Under the pieces are notes generated by a model. The model was not told the DNA's origin. It was given only the letters and a program-made list of their open reading frames with translations, and searched no databases. This document shows, piece after piece, positions 25,310 through 33,480 of a DNA stretch of 64,000 bases (position 1 is the first letter of the stretch; each line of letters opens with the position of its first letter). Location: assembly GCF_014647455.2 (NCBI RefSeq), contig NZ_BMPF01000003.1, forward strand, positions 1 through 64,000, given 5' to 3'. Origin of the DNA: Halarchaeum grantii (GTDB taxonomy: Archaea > Halobacteriota > Halobacteria > Halobacteriales > Halobacteriaceae). The translations under genes were made by a program, and so were the position numbers.

Positions 25310-25385
25310 AGGTTCAACACGCTCCCCCTGTTGAATCTTTGATGCAGTAGAACAGCGTGTTGTCGTAGATGTGACTGTTGAACCT
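25310..25385. repeat. MITE-like or IS-end element with nested inverted repeats
   Basis: Outer arms AGGTTCAACA (25310-25319) and TGTTGAACCT (25376-25385) are exact inverted repeats. Inside, CAACACGCT and AGCGTGTTG form a second pair. The 76-bp element lies between the convergent flippase and epimerase genes, so it could be a small non-autonomous element or a bidirectional terminator hairpin. Confidence 0.6.
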
Positions 25386-25449
25386 CATGTGGCATCACCT
25401 ACGAGAGCGTTAGTGGGTAGCGATAGGTGAATTAGTGCTTTGTGCTACC

Positions 25450-26367
25450 CTACTGATACTGCGCACACACTTCCTCGATGCCCTCCTCAAACGAGATCTG
25501 GGGCTCCCAGCCGGTTGCGTCGCGCATCTTCGTGTTATCCGCCATGGTGTCGTGGACGTACACGTCTTCGGGAATCGGGTTCTCGACGTATTCGGGCTCG
25601 ATGTCGGTTCCTAACTCCGTATTCAGCATGTCTACGAGTGCGTTGAAGGTGTAGCTCTCGCCGGTACCGAGGTTGTAGATGCCGTCCAATTGCTCGTCGG
25701 CGGCGAGTTCGAGGCCGCGAACGATGTCGTCGACGTGCGTGAAGTCGCGGGTCTGCGTGCCGTCGCCGTAGAGGACGGGCGCCTCGCCGTCGGCCATGTC
25801 GTCGGCGAACTGGGCGATGACGTTGGCGTACTCGCCCTTGTGTTCTTCGCTGCCCCCATAGCCCTGGTAAACGGAGAAGAAGCGCATTCCGGCACAGGTG
25901 ATGTCGTGGAAGTTCGAGTAGTATTCGGCGTATTTCTCACGCGCTAATTTCGAGGCTTCGTAGCCCGTATTGACGTGGACGGGCATGTCTTCGGGGCTGG
26001 GTTCGGTGCGGTTGCCATAGATGGAGGACGTCGAGGCATACACGACGGTTTCGCAGCCGTCTTGGACGGCTTGCTCGACGACGTTGACGAACCCCTCGAC
26101 GTTGACGCGGGCGCCCTGCTGGGGGTTCTCCTCGTGCATCGCGTACGACGACAATGCGGCGAGGTGGAAGACGACATCGACGTCCGTCGGCAGCTCCTCG
26201 CCGAGGACGCTCGCTTCGACGTACTCAACGGCGTCATCGAGGTTCGCTTCGGTGCCGAGGTAGCCGTCGTCGAGCGCGACGACGTCGTTGTCCGTGGCGA
26301 GGTGGTTCGCGAGGTTCGAGCCGATGAAGCCGGCACCCCCTGTGACGAGGATACGCTGATTTCGCAT
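25450..26367 (-). CDS. NAD-dependent epimerase/dehydratase, UDP-glucose 4-epimerase-like
   Basis: The 305-residue extended SDR has TGGAGFIGS (9-17), the catalytic Y136-x3-K140 (GYEASK) with STSS (112-115), and ends with NLGTGESYTFNALVD and ATGWEPQISFEEGIEEV. The pattern is closest to GalE/GNE-type epimerases acting on UDP-sugars; the true substrate is unknown. It is GC-rich, unlike the preceding AT-rich genes, so it may be an older resident of the glycan cluster. It is convergent with the flippase. Confidence 0.88.
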   Translation of the reverse strand: MRNQRILVTGGAGFIGSNLANHLATDNDVVALDDGYLGTEANLDDAVEYVEASVLGEELPTDVDVVFHLAALSSYAMHEENPQQGARVNVEGFVNVVEQAVQDGCETVVYASTSSIYGNRTEPSPEDMPVHVNTGYEASKLAREKYAEYYSNFHDITCAGMRFFSVYQGYGGSEEHKGEYANVIAQFADDMADGEAPVLYGDGTQTRDFTHVDDIVRGLELAADEQLDGIYNLGTGESYTFNALVDMLNTELGTDIEPEYVENPIPEDVYVHDTMADNTKMRDATGWEPQISFEEGIEEVCAQYQ

Positions 26368-26393
26368 ACGGTAGTCTGGTCAATCCGGGTATA

Positions 26394-26629
26394 TGTATCT
26401 GCCTCACTTGATGCCCGTCTTCGGGTTCAAACCCGGCACCGAGACGTCCACAACGAGCGCGCCATCGACGCCATCGCCGGCCGTCGAAAACGTGGCGCGC
26501 TCGTCGTCACCGACTGAGACGAACTCCCTCGACGACGAACTCGACACAATGGAGCAATCGGTCGTCGTCGACGACCGTCGCGTCATTACACGGCGTGACA
26601 GCAGTATCTACGAAGGGCTGCCCTGGTGA
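26394..26629 (+). pseudogene. C-terminal remnant of a UDP-glucose 6-dehydrogenase
   Basis: Two frames together read VFGFKPGTETS, AIDAIAGRRKRGALVVTD, LDDELDTMEQSVVVDDRRVI and RRDSSIYEGLPW before TGA 26627-26629. This is the end of the sugar-nucleotide dehydrogenase family, where 'VVVDxRxxx' and 'YEGLxW' close the protein. The catalytic Cys region and the NAD domain are gone and at least one frameshift is present. It marks a former extension of the glycan cluster. Confidence 0.7.
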
Positions 26630-26643
26630 GTCGAGAGGGCTGG

Positions 26644-27714
26644 CTATTCGTTGAGCGGGTACCGTGTGATGTCGATTCCGTCGTCGGTGACGGTGACGAG
26701 CCACGCGCAGGGAGTCGTATTCCGATCAAGTGTGCTGATCGGGATGGTCGGGCCGGTGATGAGTGCGGGAACGTCGGTGCCTCGAACCATACCTTGGGCG
26801 GGAACGTGGAGATGGCCGGTGACGACGAGGTTGATGGAGGCACCGTCGATGTCGAGGAGGGGTCGGACGTCGACGCCGTCCGAGTAGAGCAGGTCTCCGT
26901 CGTCGTCGACGATGGGAGAGGGTGTTTGGTGGAGGACGAGGACGTTCGTGCCGAAGTAACTCGAGACGGTGGCCTCGAGGTCGACGTCGTCGAGACGACC
27001 GTTGGTGTGGTCGATGCCGTAGAGCGCGACGTCGAGGTCATCACTGCTGAGCGGTACGGGAGCGCGATGCAGGTGGTGATCGACGTCCGTCTTGGTGGTG
27101 AACGCGTCGAGTTCGGCGAGGCCCGTCTTCGTGTCGTGGTTGCCGACGACGTAGTGGAAGGGAATGCCGTCAGCGTGGAGGTCCGCGAGCGCCTGCGTCG
27201 CCTCGAGCGCGTCGGCCTGGGTGACGCCGTGGTCGAAGATGTCGCCTGCGTGGACGACGGCGTCGACGTCGAGATTCCGGGCGAGCGAGAGCGCGTTCGT
27301 GAATCCAGCGCGACCGTCGCTATCGTGTGCCCACGCGGGTTTTGCCTCCCGGTGTCGATAGCCGATATGCGTGTCGCCGATGACGAGGAGGTGGACGGCC
27401 GAGTCCGTGGTGGCGCCGAGATCGGTGGCGGTGAGATTGCGCGTACTACTCAGCAGAGAGTGGGTCTCTCCATTACTCGTCCACTGCTTCGCGCGGACGT
27501 TTTTGAGTCGATAGCGGTGGCCGACGCGCCAGTCGACGTCGACCTCGTGCGTCGTCCAGATCGAGAGGGTGAGTGTGTTCCCATCGGTATCGGCGACCGT
27601 GAGCTCGGCGTCGCGACGGCCATCGTCAGGATGGTCGAGTGCGACGACGCGGAGCGTGAGCGGTGTCTCGAAGCGGTCGTTCTCCGGGATGGCGTCGGGG
27701 TCGAGCGCGCCCAT
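26644..27714 (-). CDS. OB-fold plus calcineurin-like metallophosphoesterase
   Basis: The C-terminal two thirds form a metallophosphoesterase of the Mre11/calcineurin type with all metal motifs: GDTHIG, GDIFD, GNHD and GHLH. Before it lies a small OB-like domain (RRDAELTVADTDGNTLTLSI). Such fusions suggest a DNA- or RNA-end nuclease or phosphatase. I chose ATG 27714 (MGALDPDAIPEN, 356 residues); ATG 27780 would add 22 residues that overlap a decayed winged-helix fragment. A decayed second copy of the OB part lies at 28250-28500, so the locus was once duplicated. Confidence 0.8.
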   Translation of the reverse strand: MGALDPDAIPENDRFETPLTLRVVALDHPDDGRRDAELTVADTDGNTLTLSIWTTHEVDVDWRVGHRYRLKNVRAKQWTSNGETHSLLSSTRNLTATDLGATTDSAVHLLVIGDTHIGYRHREAKPAWAHDSDGRAGFTNALSLARNLDVDAVVHAGDIFDHGVTQADALEATQALADLHADGIPFHYVVGNHDTKTGLAELDAFTTKTDVDHHLHRAPVPLSSDDLDVALYGIDHTNGRLDDVDLEATVSSYFGTNVLVLHQTPSPIVDDDGDLLYSDGVDVRPLLDIDGASINLVVTGHLHVPAQGMVRGTDVPALITGPTIPISTLDRNTTPCAWLVTVTDDGIDITRYPLNE

Positions 27715-27734
27715 CTGCCACTCGGTATACTGCG

Positions 27735-27910
27735 CCACTACGTGTCCGTTCCGATAGCGCGACCGTGGTGCGTCGCGCACGGAGTCTGCACGTGGCGAGC
27801 ATTCGGCAGCGCTCGCCAGCGTGATCCCGTATTCCGACGTGCGGGACTCACCGACGGTGCAGATGTCCTCGAGAATCGCGTCGATGACCGGCCCGACGCA
27901 CGCGGTGGCG
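27735..27910 (-). pseudogene. Winged-helix remnant, decayed copy
   Basis: Minus-strand fragments AILEDICTVGESRTSEYG and ERCRMLATCRLRARRTTVAL correspond, position by position, to AILKYAYDADEG and ERYRMLATYGLLAQHDDGYY of the fragment at 28531-28790. It was the gene upstream of the metallophosphoesterase before decay. Confidence 0.5.
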
Positions 27911-28249
27911 AGTCGGCAACGACCCTGCGATATTCATACTCGGCCTGAATCCCCGCAAGGACGCCGCTGTGACCCGTGGATGCGTGATTCTGAACCGGCG
28001 CATCTGTTCTTCGCCGTCATTCGTGAGGCGCTCTCGACGCCGCGAACGGCGCTGCCAGGCGATATGGGCGCGACGTCGCGACGCCACGCTCTTCGCTTGA
28101 GGAGAAAACCGATAGACGGAAGCCGATTATGACGGATCCCTCTCGAGGATCGCCCCGATCACGACGCCGTCGCGACCGCCCCGATTGTCGACGATGCTTC
28201 CCGAACCGGGCGTATTCGCGCGATTCGGTGGGGGACCCACTATCTGCAT
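27911..28249. other. Degenerate intergenic stretch
   Basis: Nothing that I can support as a gene. The stretch lies between two decayed copies of the winged-helix/OB locus and is probably debris of the duplication. Confidence 0.35.
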
Positions 28250-28500
28250 CGAGCGTCATACTCGACCCACGGGAGGCCACCAGACAGGGTCTTGCGGGGA
28301 ATACAGCCGATTATGCAGATCGAAGAACTGTGACTCGGTCGAACGCAAGGCGACGTACCGGGTCCCCATCGATACACGACTGCGGTCGTAGCCTCCCTCT
28401 TTGGCGCTGTCGTGTGTTGTCCAGTTCGAGAGGGCGAGCGCGTTCTCCTCGGTATCGACGATCGTGAGCGCGGCGTCGCGACGGCCCCCCTCCGACACGT
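28250..28500 (-). pseudogene. Decayed OB-fold fragment of the metallophosphoesterase type
   Basis: The minus strand reads GGRRDAALTIVDTEENALAL and SNWTTH, matching DGRRDAELTVADTDGNTLTL and SIWTTH of the intact gene at 26644. Nothing of the phosphoesterase domain follows. Confidence 0.6.
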
Positions 28501-28530
28501 CGTGTTGCCCCTGGATCGACGAACGGCACT

Positions 28531-28790
28531 CTATTCGGTGAGATCTGTGGCGTCCAGTTCTTCGTTGAGGTAGGCTTCGCCCTGCTCGCTGAGCGAGTAG
28601 TAGCCGTCGTCGTGCTGAGCCAACAGTCCGTATGTCGCGAGCATTCGGTAGCGCTCACTGGCGTCGTTGCGCTGGGTGTCGATATTGTGGCCGATCACTG
28701 TGGGGGACCCTCGTCGGCGTCGTAGGCGTACTTGAGGATCGCGTCGTCGATAGGATATGGCCGTCGCGGTCGAATGGGACTTTGAGGCAC
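28531..28790 (-). pseudogene. Decayed winged-helix protein, better copy
   Basis: Two frames give PYPIDDAILKYAYDADEGPP then, after a one-base shift, TVIGHNIDTQRNDASERYRM, LATYGLLAQHDDGYYSLSEQ and GEAYLNEELDATDLTE before the stop at 28533-28531. This is a small winged helix of the PhiH1-repressor-like type. The frameshift near 28710 indicates a pseudogene. Confidence 0.65.
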
Positions 28791-28827
28791 CGAAGCACCG
28801 AGGGTCGTCGAGTGTGTTCGTAGCGGT

Positions 28828-30147
28828 ATGGCGAAACGGAAGGACAGCAATCACGAGTTGGAGCGGTATTCGCGAGGCCGGGTGCGGATGGCGCTCGCGG
28901 AGTGGGTCGTGAATTCGCTGGACGAGGATTACGCGTTCGATTTCGAGGTTCGCCCCACGGAGGGGTTTGGTGAGGGCGACCGTGATGCGCACGGTGACGC
29001 GGTTCTTCCGTCTCCGTTCTACATCCAACTGAAGGCCTCCGAGGGCTTCGCCAATCGCGAGTCGGTCTATCACTCGTTCGACGTCCCGTATCTGGTCGAG
29101 GATTGCCTACGGGCATCGATCCCGGTCGTGCTCGTGATCTGTGATCGGGAGTACGAGGAACTCTACTGGTGTGTCCTCCAGACGTATTGTTGGGACGTAC
29201 TCGACGAGGAGAACGAGGGGTGGCGTGAGCAGGAGTCGGTTCGGGTTCGAATCGACCGCGAACCGCTCGCGGATTCTCTCCAGTTGTCACGGCTTCGCGG
29301 TGTACTTCGGGAGGCCGAGCATCGAATCGCGACACGGCAGCGTGTGGCGGCATCACGACGGGGGACGCTTCACCATCCGTCTCGCATGCATGTCGCGTCG
29401 ACGTCCCAGGTGCGAGACTACAAACGCGAGATGGTTGCGGATGCGGTCGAGTTAGCGAACGCGAGTCAGTACGACCGCGCTCGCCAGACACTGCTCGAGG
29501 TTCGGCAGATGGCTGAGGTAGACGAGCCGACGCTCGAGGCGCTTCACCGCCTCCTGCAACTCAGTGAGATCGAGAACTCGACGCTCGCGTTTGCGAAGAT
29601 CAGATTCGCGCGCGAAGCGGGAGCGTTAGCACAACGGTATGATCGCGAGGAAGGGGTCCTCGAGGAACTCCGAGAGCACTACGACGAGGCGTGGGCGTAC
29701 CTCGATGAGCACTTCGTGGGCGCGCCGTATCTCGACCAGTCGGGACTACCGGTTCGGATTCTCGAAGTTGAGCGGCTGAATCTCCTCTCGGGTGATGGCG
29801 CGGAGATGTCGGCGGTCGTTCAGCATGGCGGAGATCACATCAGACTGCAAGCACCGGCGATCGCGGGCGGTGAAGAGTTCGAACGCGTCCATTCCGGTGA
29901 GGGTCGCGATCCTCGTGTGGAAGCGTGCGAGAATCGGCAGCACGAGTTCGACGCGGAGTCGCTTCGACGTTCACCGATTGCGACGCGATGCCTCAACTGT
30001 GAACTCTCCGGTGAAACGATCAAGCAGTGGCTCTCCCACGACGTTCCGAGAGTCTGCGATAGCTGTGGTGACGTCGTCTACGAAAACCCACTCGATATGG
30101 AATCCGTCGAACGACGGAGTATGCTCTTCTGTGAGGCGTGTCGGTGA
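28828..30147 (+). CDS. DUF4365-type nuclease-like protein with C-terminal zinc site
   Basis: The 439-residue protein has an N-terminal domain resembling DUF4365: RVRMALAEWVVNSLDED, FDFEVRP, FYIQLKASE (a xxQxKxS motif of PD-(D/E)xK nucleases) and VPVVLVICDREYEELYWCVL-like strands. The middle (about 190-290) is helical. The C-terminus holds four Cys pairs spread over CLNC, CDSC and CEAC, a likely zinc ribbon. This could be a solitary restriction-like defence nuclease. DUF assignment is from memory of the motif layout; activity is unproven. It is divergent from the decayed winged-helix gene. Confidence 0.62.
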   Translation: MAKRKDSNHELERYSRGRVRMALAEWVVNSLDEDYAFDFEVRPTEGFGEGDRDAHGDAVLPSPFYIQLKASEGFANRESVYHSFDVPYLVEDCLRASIPVVLVICDREYEELYWCVLQTYCWDVLDEENEGWREQESVRVRIDREPLADSLQLSRLRGVLREAEHRIATRQRVAASRRGTLHHPSRMHVASTSQVRDYKREMVADAVELANASQYDRARQTLLEVRQMAEVDEPTLEALHRLLQLSEIENSTLAFAKIRFAREAGALAQRYDREEGVLEELREHYDEAWAYLDEHFVGAPYLDQSGLPVRILEVERLNLLSGDGAEMSAVVQHGGDHIRLQAPAIAGGEEFERVHSGEGRDPRVEACENRQHEFDAESLRRSPIATRCLNCELSGETIKQWLSHDVPRVCDSCGDVVYENPLDMESVERRSMLFCEACR

Positions 30148-30164
30148 GACTGGTGTTGTCTGGT

Positions 30165-30533
30165 CTATCGGTCGGGCGTTTCTGTCGTCTCGACGTCGTC
30201 GGGGTGGTTCTCCAAGAAGAGGGCTGCGTATCGGGTAGCGTTCTCCCGGAGATACTCCTCGGCCTCGTAGTAGGTCGAAATATCGATGTCGAAGTCCTTC
30301 TGTTCCGCACTGTCTTCCCGATAGTAGCGGTCTACGTGGATGTCACCGGCTTCGTGGGGACTGTTGTCTACCTTCGCTATCTCGGTGAGCGTTCCGTCGG
30401 CCTGTCCGAAGCCGAGGACGACCGCCCACGATTGGGGATCGTTCGCGCTGGGGTCGAGGCGGACGCCGAGGAAGAGCGGGTCGGGGAACGTCGTGTCGAT
30501 CTGGTAGTCGTAGTAGAAGTCGCTCTGGGTCAT
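30165..30533 (-). CDS. TumE-like small protein, candidate toxin (pair 1)
   Basis: The 122-residue acidic protein starts at ATG 30533 (MTQSDFYYDYQIDTTFPD). Central strands are followed by KVDNSPHEAGDIHVDRYYRE, an Asp/His cluster like that of DUF6516/TumE-family toxins. It is divergent from the winged-helix gene at 30757, and the shared promoter carries a nested palindrome. The pairing with an HVO_A0114-like regulator, seen again at 31348/31710, supports a toxin-antitoxin role. Sequence similarity to the second pair is weak, so the family call is tentative. Confidence 0.52.
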   Translation of the reverse strand: MTQSDFYYDYQIDTTFPDPLFLGVRLDPSANDPQSWAVVLGFGQADGTLTEIAKVDNSPHEAGDIHVDRYYREDSAEQKDFDIDISTYYEAEEYLRENATRYAALFLENHPDDVETTETPDR

Positions 30534-30665
30534 TCTGGTCCTGTGAGGCCGCGTCGTTTCCTCAGATTCTCGGGCGACCAGAGTTAAGCCCTGCGCTCCA
30601 TACGTGCCTGGAAGGCCACTCATTCCCCTAGAGAGACCTTAATACGTATGTCCTTTCGGCTTCAC

Positions 30666-30694
30666 CAACGGTATAGTCACTTTGTGAACCGTTG
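30666..30694. promoter_or_regulatory. Nested palindromic operator in divergent promoter
   Basis: CAACGGT (30666-30672) pairs with ACCGTTG (30688-30694), and inside it TCAC-TTT-GTGA (30677-30687) forms a second palindrome. The site lies between the divergent genes at 30533 and 30757, where a self-regulating winged-helix antitoxin would bind. Confidence 0.65.
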
Positions 30695-30756
30695 TTTTTA
30701 CATACAACCCATGCCTTTCTAGAGCTAGCTGGCCCGGCCTGCCAGTCCACCCTACC

Positions 30757-31122
30757 ATGAGTGATGCAACCAGCCGGTCTCAACGCGACGAGAGTACCGA
30801 CACCACGAGAGGCCGATCTGAACTCCGGGCTCGCATGGCCCGCGCCCTCGCTGAGGGCGGCTTCAGCGGCGTTCACGTCCTCAGCATCGACAGCGCCGAG
30901 ACGGTACTCACCGACCCCCGGATGAGCCTCATCGACTATCTGCGAGCGCACGACGTCGAGTCCATCCGGGAGCTCGCCCGTGAACTCGACCGCGATAAGG
31001 GGAACGTGAGCCGGGACCTCAAACTCCTAGCGAAGTACGGAATCGTCGGTTTCGACACGAGTGGTCGCGCGAAAAGGCCCTTTCTCAAAGTCGAACACCT
31101 CGTCGTCGAGCCGGTCTTCTAA
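30757..31122 (+). CDS. HVO_A0114-like winged-helix protein (pair 1)
   Basis: The 121-residue protein has a helix-turn-helix in its C-terminal half: MSLIDYLRAHDVESIRELAR, ELDRDKGNVSRDLKLLAKYG and a wing with GRAKRPFLKVEHLVVE. The same 'DKxNVxxDLxxLxxxGI' and 'KRPxxxxxxLVxE' features occur in the protein at 31710. These match the HVO_A0114 family as I remember it, commonly found beside small putative toxins. Likely the antitoxin and repressor of the divergent gene at 30533. Confidence 0.72.
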   Translation: MSDATSRSQRDESTDTTRGRSELRARMARALAEGGFSGVHVLSIDSAETVLTDPRMSLIDYLRAHDVESIRELARELDRDKGNVSRDLKLLAKYGIVGFDTSGRAKRPFLKVEHLVVEPVF

Positions 31123-31154
31123 CCCACTGGCCCTTCTTCAGTGGTTGGCTAGCG

Positions 31155-31226
31155 ATTCGATCAGTCCCAGTCCGATCTCACACAATCGAAGCGCGGAAGC
31201 CCACGACTTCAGTCGTGGGTCACTGA
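31155..31226 (+). mobile_element. 3' end remnant of an IS1341/IS605-type element (TnpB tail)
   Basis: A frame reads ISHNRSAEAHDFSRGSL, the usual last residues of haloarchaeal TnpB proteins. The DNA forms the right-end hairpin CCCACGACT-TC-AGTCGTGGG (31200-31219). The rest of the element is absent. A more degenerate copy lies at 33800-33845. Confidence 0.65.
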
Positions 31227-31288
31227 CGACTAGAAAGAACGGCGAGAGTTCCGCGGGTCAGGTGACCTGTCGTCTACATTAACCGCAT

Positions 31289-31323
31289 ATTCGTTGGTAA
31301 ATAGACCAATAGACTTAACGAAT
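31289..31323. promoter_or_regulatory. Nested palindromic operator upstream of pair 2
   Basis: TTGGT-AAATAG-ACCAA (31294-31309) is a perfect inverted repeat, and ATTCGTT (31289-31295) pairs with AACGAAT (31317-31323). A further ACCAATAG follows near 31334. The site sits about 25-60 bases before ATG 31348. Confidence 0.6.
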
Positions 31324-31347
31324 TGGCCTGCGAACCAATAGGTGAGG

Positions 31348-31686
31348 ATGGCTTCACTGACCGGCGATAACCTCGACGGGGTACGCAGGGTGGAGAAGTA
31401 CCCCGACGGGACCGTCGTCCGCGTGTTCTGCATGCGGACGGACCGTGACGCGTACCCATCTGGATGGGCCTACAAGCTCCACTACGGCGCGACGGAGCCA
31501 GACCCACCCCGAACGCTCGACGATGGGACGATTCGCCGGTACGACAACTCGCACGAGGACACCAAAGGGCACGAACTGCACGTCGCACCGGACCCCAACC
31601 CAGACATCATCACGTTCCCGGGGATGGTCGAACTCTGGGAACGGTTCTGGAGCGAGATCCCGAAATCCGAGTTCGAGGTCAAGTGA
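31348..31686 (+). CDS. TumE-family-like toxin (DUF6516 type, pair 2)
   Basis: The 112-residue protein has GWAYKLHYGATEPDPPRTLD, then RRYDNSHEDTKGHELHVAPD, which resembles the DUF6516/TumE layout of strand, 'RYDNxHxxxxGHExH' and C-terminal helix. TumE proteins are toxins neutralised by a partner encoded next to them. ATG 31348 is chosen; GTG 31342 is two codons upstream. The winged-helix gene at 31710 follows after 23 bases, and a palindromic operator precedes the pair. Confidence 0.7.
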   Translation: MASLTGDNLDGVRRVEKYPDGTVVRVFCMRTDRDAYPSGWAYKLHYGATEPDPPRTLDDGTIRRYDNSHEDTKGHELHVAPDPNPDIITFPGMVELWERFWSEIPKSEFEVK

Positions 31687-31709
31687 GGCCATCACACACG
31701 GTGATATAC

Positions 31710-32159
31710 ATGAACGATACTACGGCGCCGCTGCACCCGATGGAGCGCGAACAGCTCCAGAGTGAATCGACTCTCGTCGTGACCGTGCGGTCGTCCGGTG
31801 AGTTCCACGACGACGTCACTGCCGAGATCAAGGCGCACGAACGGGGCGACGCGGTGGATTCCACACCGACGCTCTCGTTCACCAGCTACGACGACCTCAT
31901 GGGGACGCTGACGCCGCGCGTCCTCGATCTCATTGAGGCGATCGGCCGGGAAGAACCATCCAGCATCAACGAGACCGCACGAGTCGTCGGCCGAGACGTG
32001 AAGAACGTCCACGAGGAACTCAGTCGTCTCGCCCAGCTGGGGATCATCTTCTTCGAGGAAGACGGCCAGCGGAAGCGCCCGGTCGTCTGGTTCGACGAAC
32101 TCGTGATCGAACTGCCGTTCGAGTCAGAGTCGAGCGACACAGCAACCGCGACACCCTAG
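31710..32159 (+). CDS. HVO_A0114-like winged-helix antitoxin (pair 2)
   Basis: The 149-residue protein has an N-terminal acidic strand region, then a winged helix: RVLDLIEAIGREEPSSINET, VVGRDVKNVHEELSRLAQLG and a wing with EDGQRKRPVVWFDELVIELP. GTG 31701 would add three residues. Its partner is the TumE-like gene just upstream. It is a likely antitoxin and autorepressor. Confidence 0.75.
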   Translation: MNDTTAPLHPMEREQLQSESTLVVTVRSSGEFHDDVTAEIKAHERGDAVDSTPTLSFTSYDDLMGTLTPRVLDLIEAIGREEPSSINETARVVGRDVKNVHEELSRLAQLGIIFFEEDGQRKRPVVWFDELVIELPFESESSDTATATP

Positions 32160-32177
32160 GTCTGGTCTCACGGAGAG

Positions 32178-32194
32178 CATACGAAATGTACTCT
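32178..32194 (+). repeat. CATACGAAATGTACTCT motif, copy 1
   Basis: This short palindrome-centred motif (TACGAAATGTA) is a variant of CGTACGAAACGTACTGTCC found at 35645-35663 and CATACGAAACGTACTGTCC at 39315-39333. Here it follows the stop of the antitoxin gene of pair 2. Confidence 0.4.
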
Positions 32195-32218
32195 CAGTGG
32201 GAGAGACGGTCGCCCGGA

Positions 32219-32494
32219 TCAGCCCTCGATCTCGTCGGCCGGCACGTCTCCGCGGAGCCACTTTCGCCCAAGGTCTGAGAGCTGGTAGATGCCGCCTTCT
32301 TCGTCGTAGTACTCGACGAGGCCGTGTTCGCGGAGCCTGATGAGGTGTTCGCGAACGCTTCCCCGCTTCCAGTCGGTGTTGTCGGCGATGACTCGCGGGG
32401 AGAGAACGAGTTCGTCGTTGCCCGGGTTAAGCAATCGCTCGAGGATGTCCCGATCCATCGGCGTCATCCAGGAGGCAAGTTCCGGGCGAGGCAT
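32219..32494 (-). CDS. PhiH1-repressor-like winged-helix protein
   Basis: The 91-residue protein (MPRPELASWMTPMDRDILER) is a single winged helix: MDRDILERLLNPGNDELVLS, VIADNTDWKRGSVREHLIRL, then a wing GLVEYYDEEGGIYQLSDLGR. 'WMTPxDxxIL' is the usual start of haloarchaeal PhiH1-repressor-like regulators. Probably a transcription regulator of an accessory element; target unknown. Confidence 0.78.
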   Translation of the reverse strand: MPRPELASWMTPMDRDILERLLNPGNDELVLSPRVIADNTDWKRGSVREHLIRLREHGLVEYYDEEGGIYQLSDLGRKWLRGDVPADEIEG

Positions 32495-32701
32495 GGCCTA
32501 TCCGTGTGCATCCCGGCGTTTCACTATTTCTATCGTCCGAATCCACTTGCAATACACCAACCTTCGCAGACAGTACTGTCAGTAAGTATTATGTGCTGGC
32601 TACTCGTGCTACCCCCTACGGGAGCTATCTCCACGAAGAATGCGGGCCTCGCTGTTCCAGCAGCAGGCCCGCGCGGGCTCCCGTGCTACGCCACGGTAGC
32701 C

Positions 32702-32755
32702 ATGTCCAACGAACACTTGCGACGTCTTGAACGTCCCGCACGGGTGGTACAGTGA
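32702..32755 (+). CDS. 17-codon leader-like ORF before coiled-coil gene
   Basis: ATG 32702 encodes MSNEHLRRLERPARVVQ and its TGA overlaps the GTG of the next gene (GTGA). Such overlap suggests translational coupling, or the peptide is the tail of a decayed upstream gene. Weak evidence. Confidence 0.3.
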   Translation: MSNEHLRRLERPARVVQ

Positions 32756-33480
32756 GCAGTCCGTCGACGTCGAGCGACGTCCACGAGGAGAACGCGGACC
32801 TTCGCCGAGTGAACGCCGAACTGCGTGAGCGGCTTCGCGCCGTCGAGGAAACACTGGAGAAGCGCGCGTCGGTCCACTGGAGCGACGCCGAGGGCGACCC
32901 CTCGGAACTCCGCATCGAGGCCCCGGAGTCTCGCTTGGAGGGCCAGCAAGCTGTCTACCCCTACCGGATGCTGAAGAGCATCCGCGACGACGTGGACGAG
33001 CTCTTCGAGCGCGTCGCGGCGCTCGAACGACGCGAAGTCGACCCCACGGACTTACTCGCGGGCACCGAAGCCGACCAACTCCCGATCGAGCGCGTCGTCG
33101 CGGCAGTCCGGAACGGTCTTGAGGACTATTCGGCGAACGAGCGCCGCGCCGCGGTCGTCTTCGAGGCGTTCGGGGGTCGCGCGCGTCCGGTCACGAAGCA
33201 GCTCGTCCTCGACAGTCACGACGTCCGGACCATCCTCGAGGAAAACGCGGATCTCGAGGACGTGAACGCGAATACGGTGCGGCGCGTGATGACGCACGCC
33301 GCCAAACTGACGAGTCGCGTTCCGCGCGAGGAGCGCGTCGCCCGCGCCGAGAACGGTGCGGATGAACGGAACCTCCTGTGGCTGGAGACGCGTCACGACC
33401 GCCTGCAACTCCGTGCGGACAAGGAGGGGTGGGCGGCGTACCTCGACGGCGTCACCGAACGCGCCGTTACGGAGTCGTAA
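32752..33480 (+). CDS. Coiled-coil hypothetical protein
   Basis: The 242-residue protein starts at GTG 32752. It has an N-terminal coiled coil (ENADLRRVNAELRERLRAVE) like those of DNA-segregation or replication accessory proteins, a middle helical part and a conserved-looking C-terminal domain (RRAAVVFEAFGGRARPVTKQ; NANTVRRVMTHAAKLTSRVP). The C-terminal domain could be helix-turn-helix-like. I do not recognise the family. Confidence 0.55.
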   Translation: MSSPSTSSDVHEENADLRRVNAELRERLRAVEETLEKRASVHWSDAEGDPSELRIEAPESRLEGQQAVYPYRMLKSIRDDVDELFERVAALERREVDPTDLLAGTEADQLPIERVVAAVRNGLEDYSANERRAAVVFEAFGGRARPVTKQLVLDSHDVRTILEENADLEDVNANTVRRVMTHAAKLTSRVPREERVARAENGADERNLLWLETRHDRLQLRADKEGWAAYLDGVTERAVTES

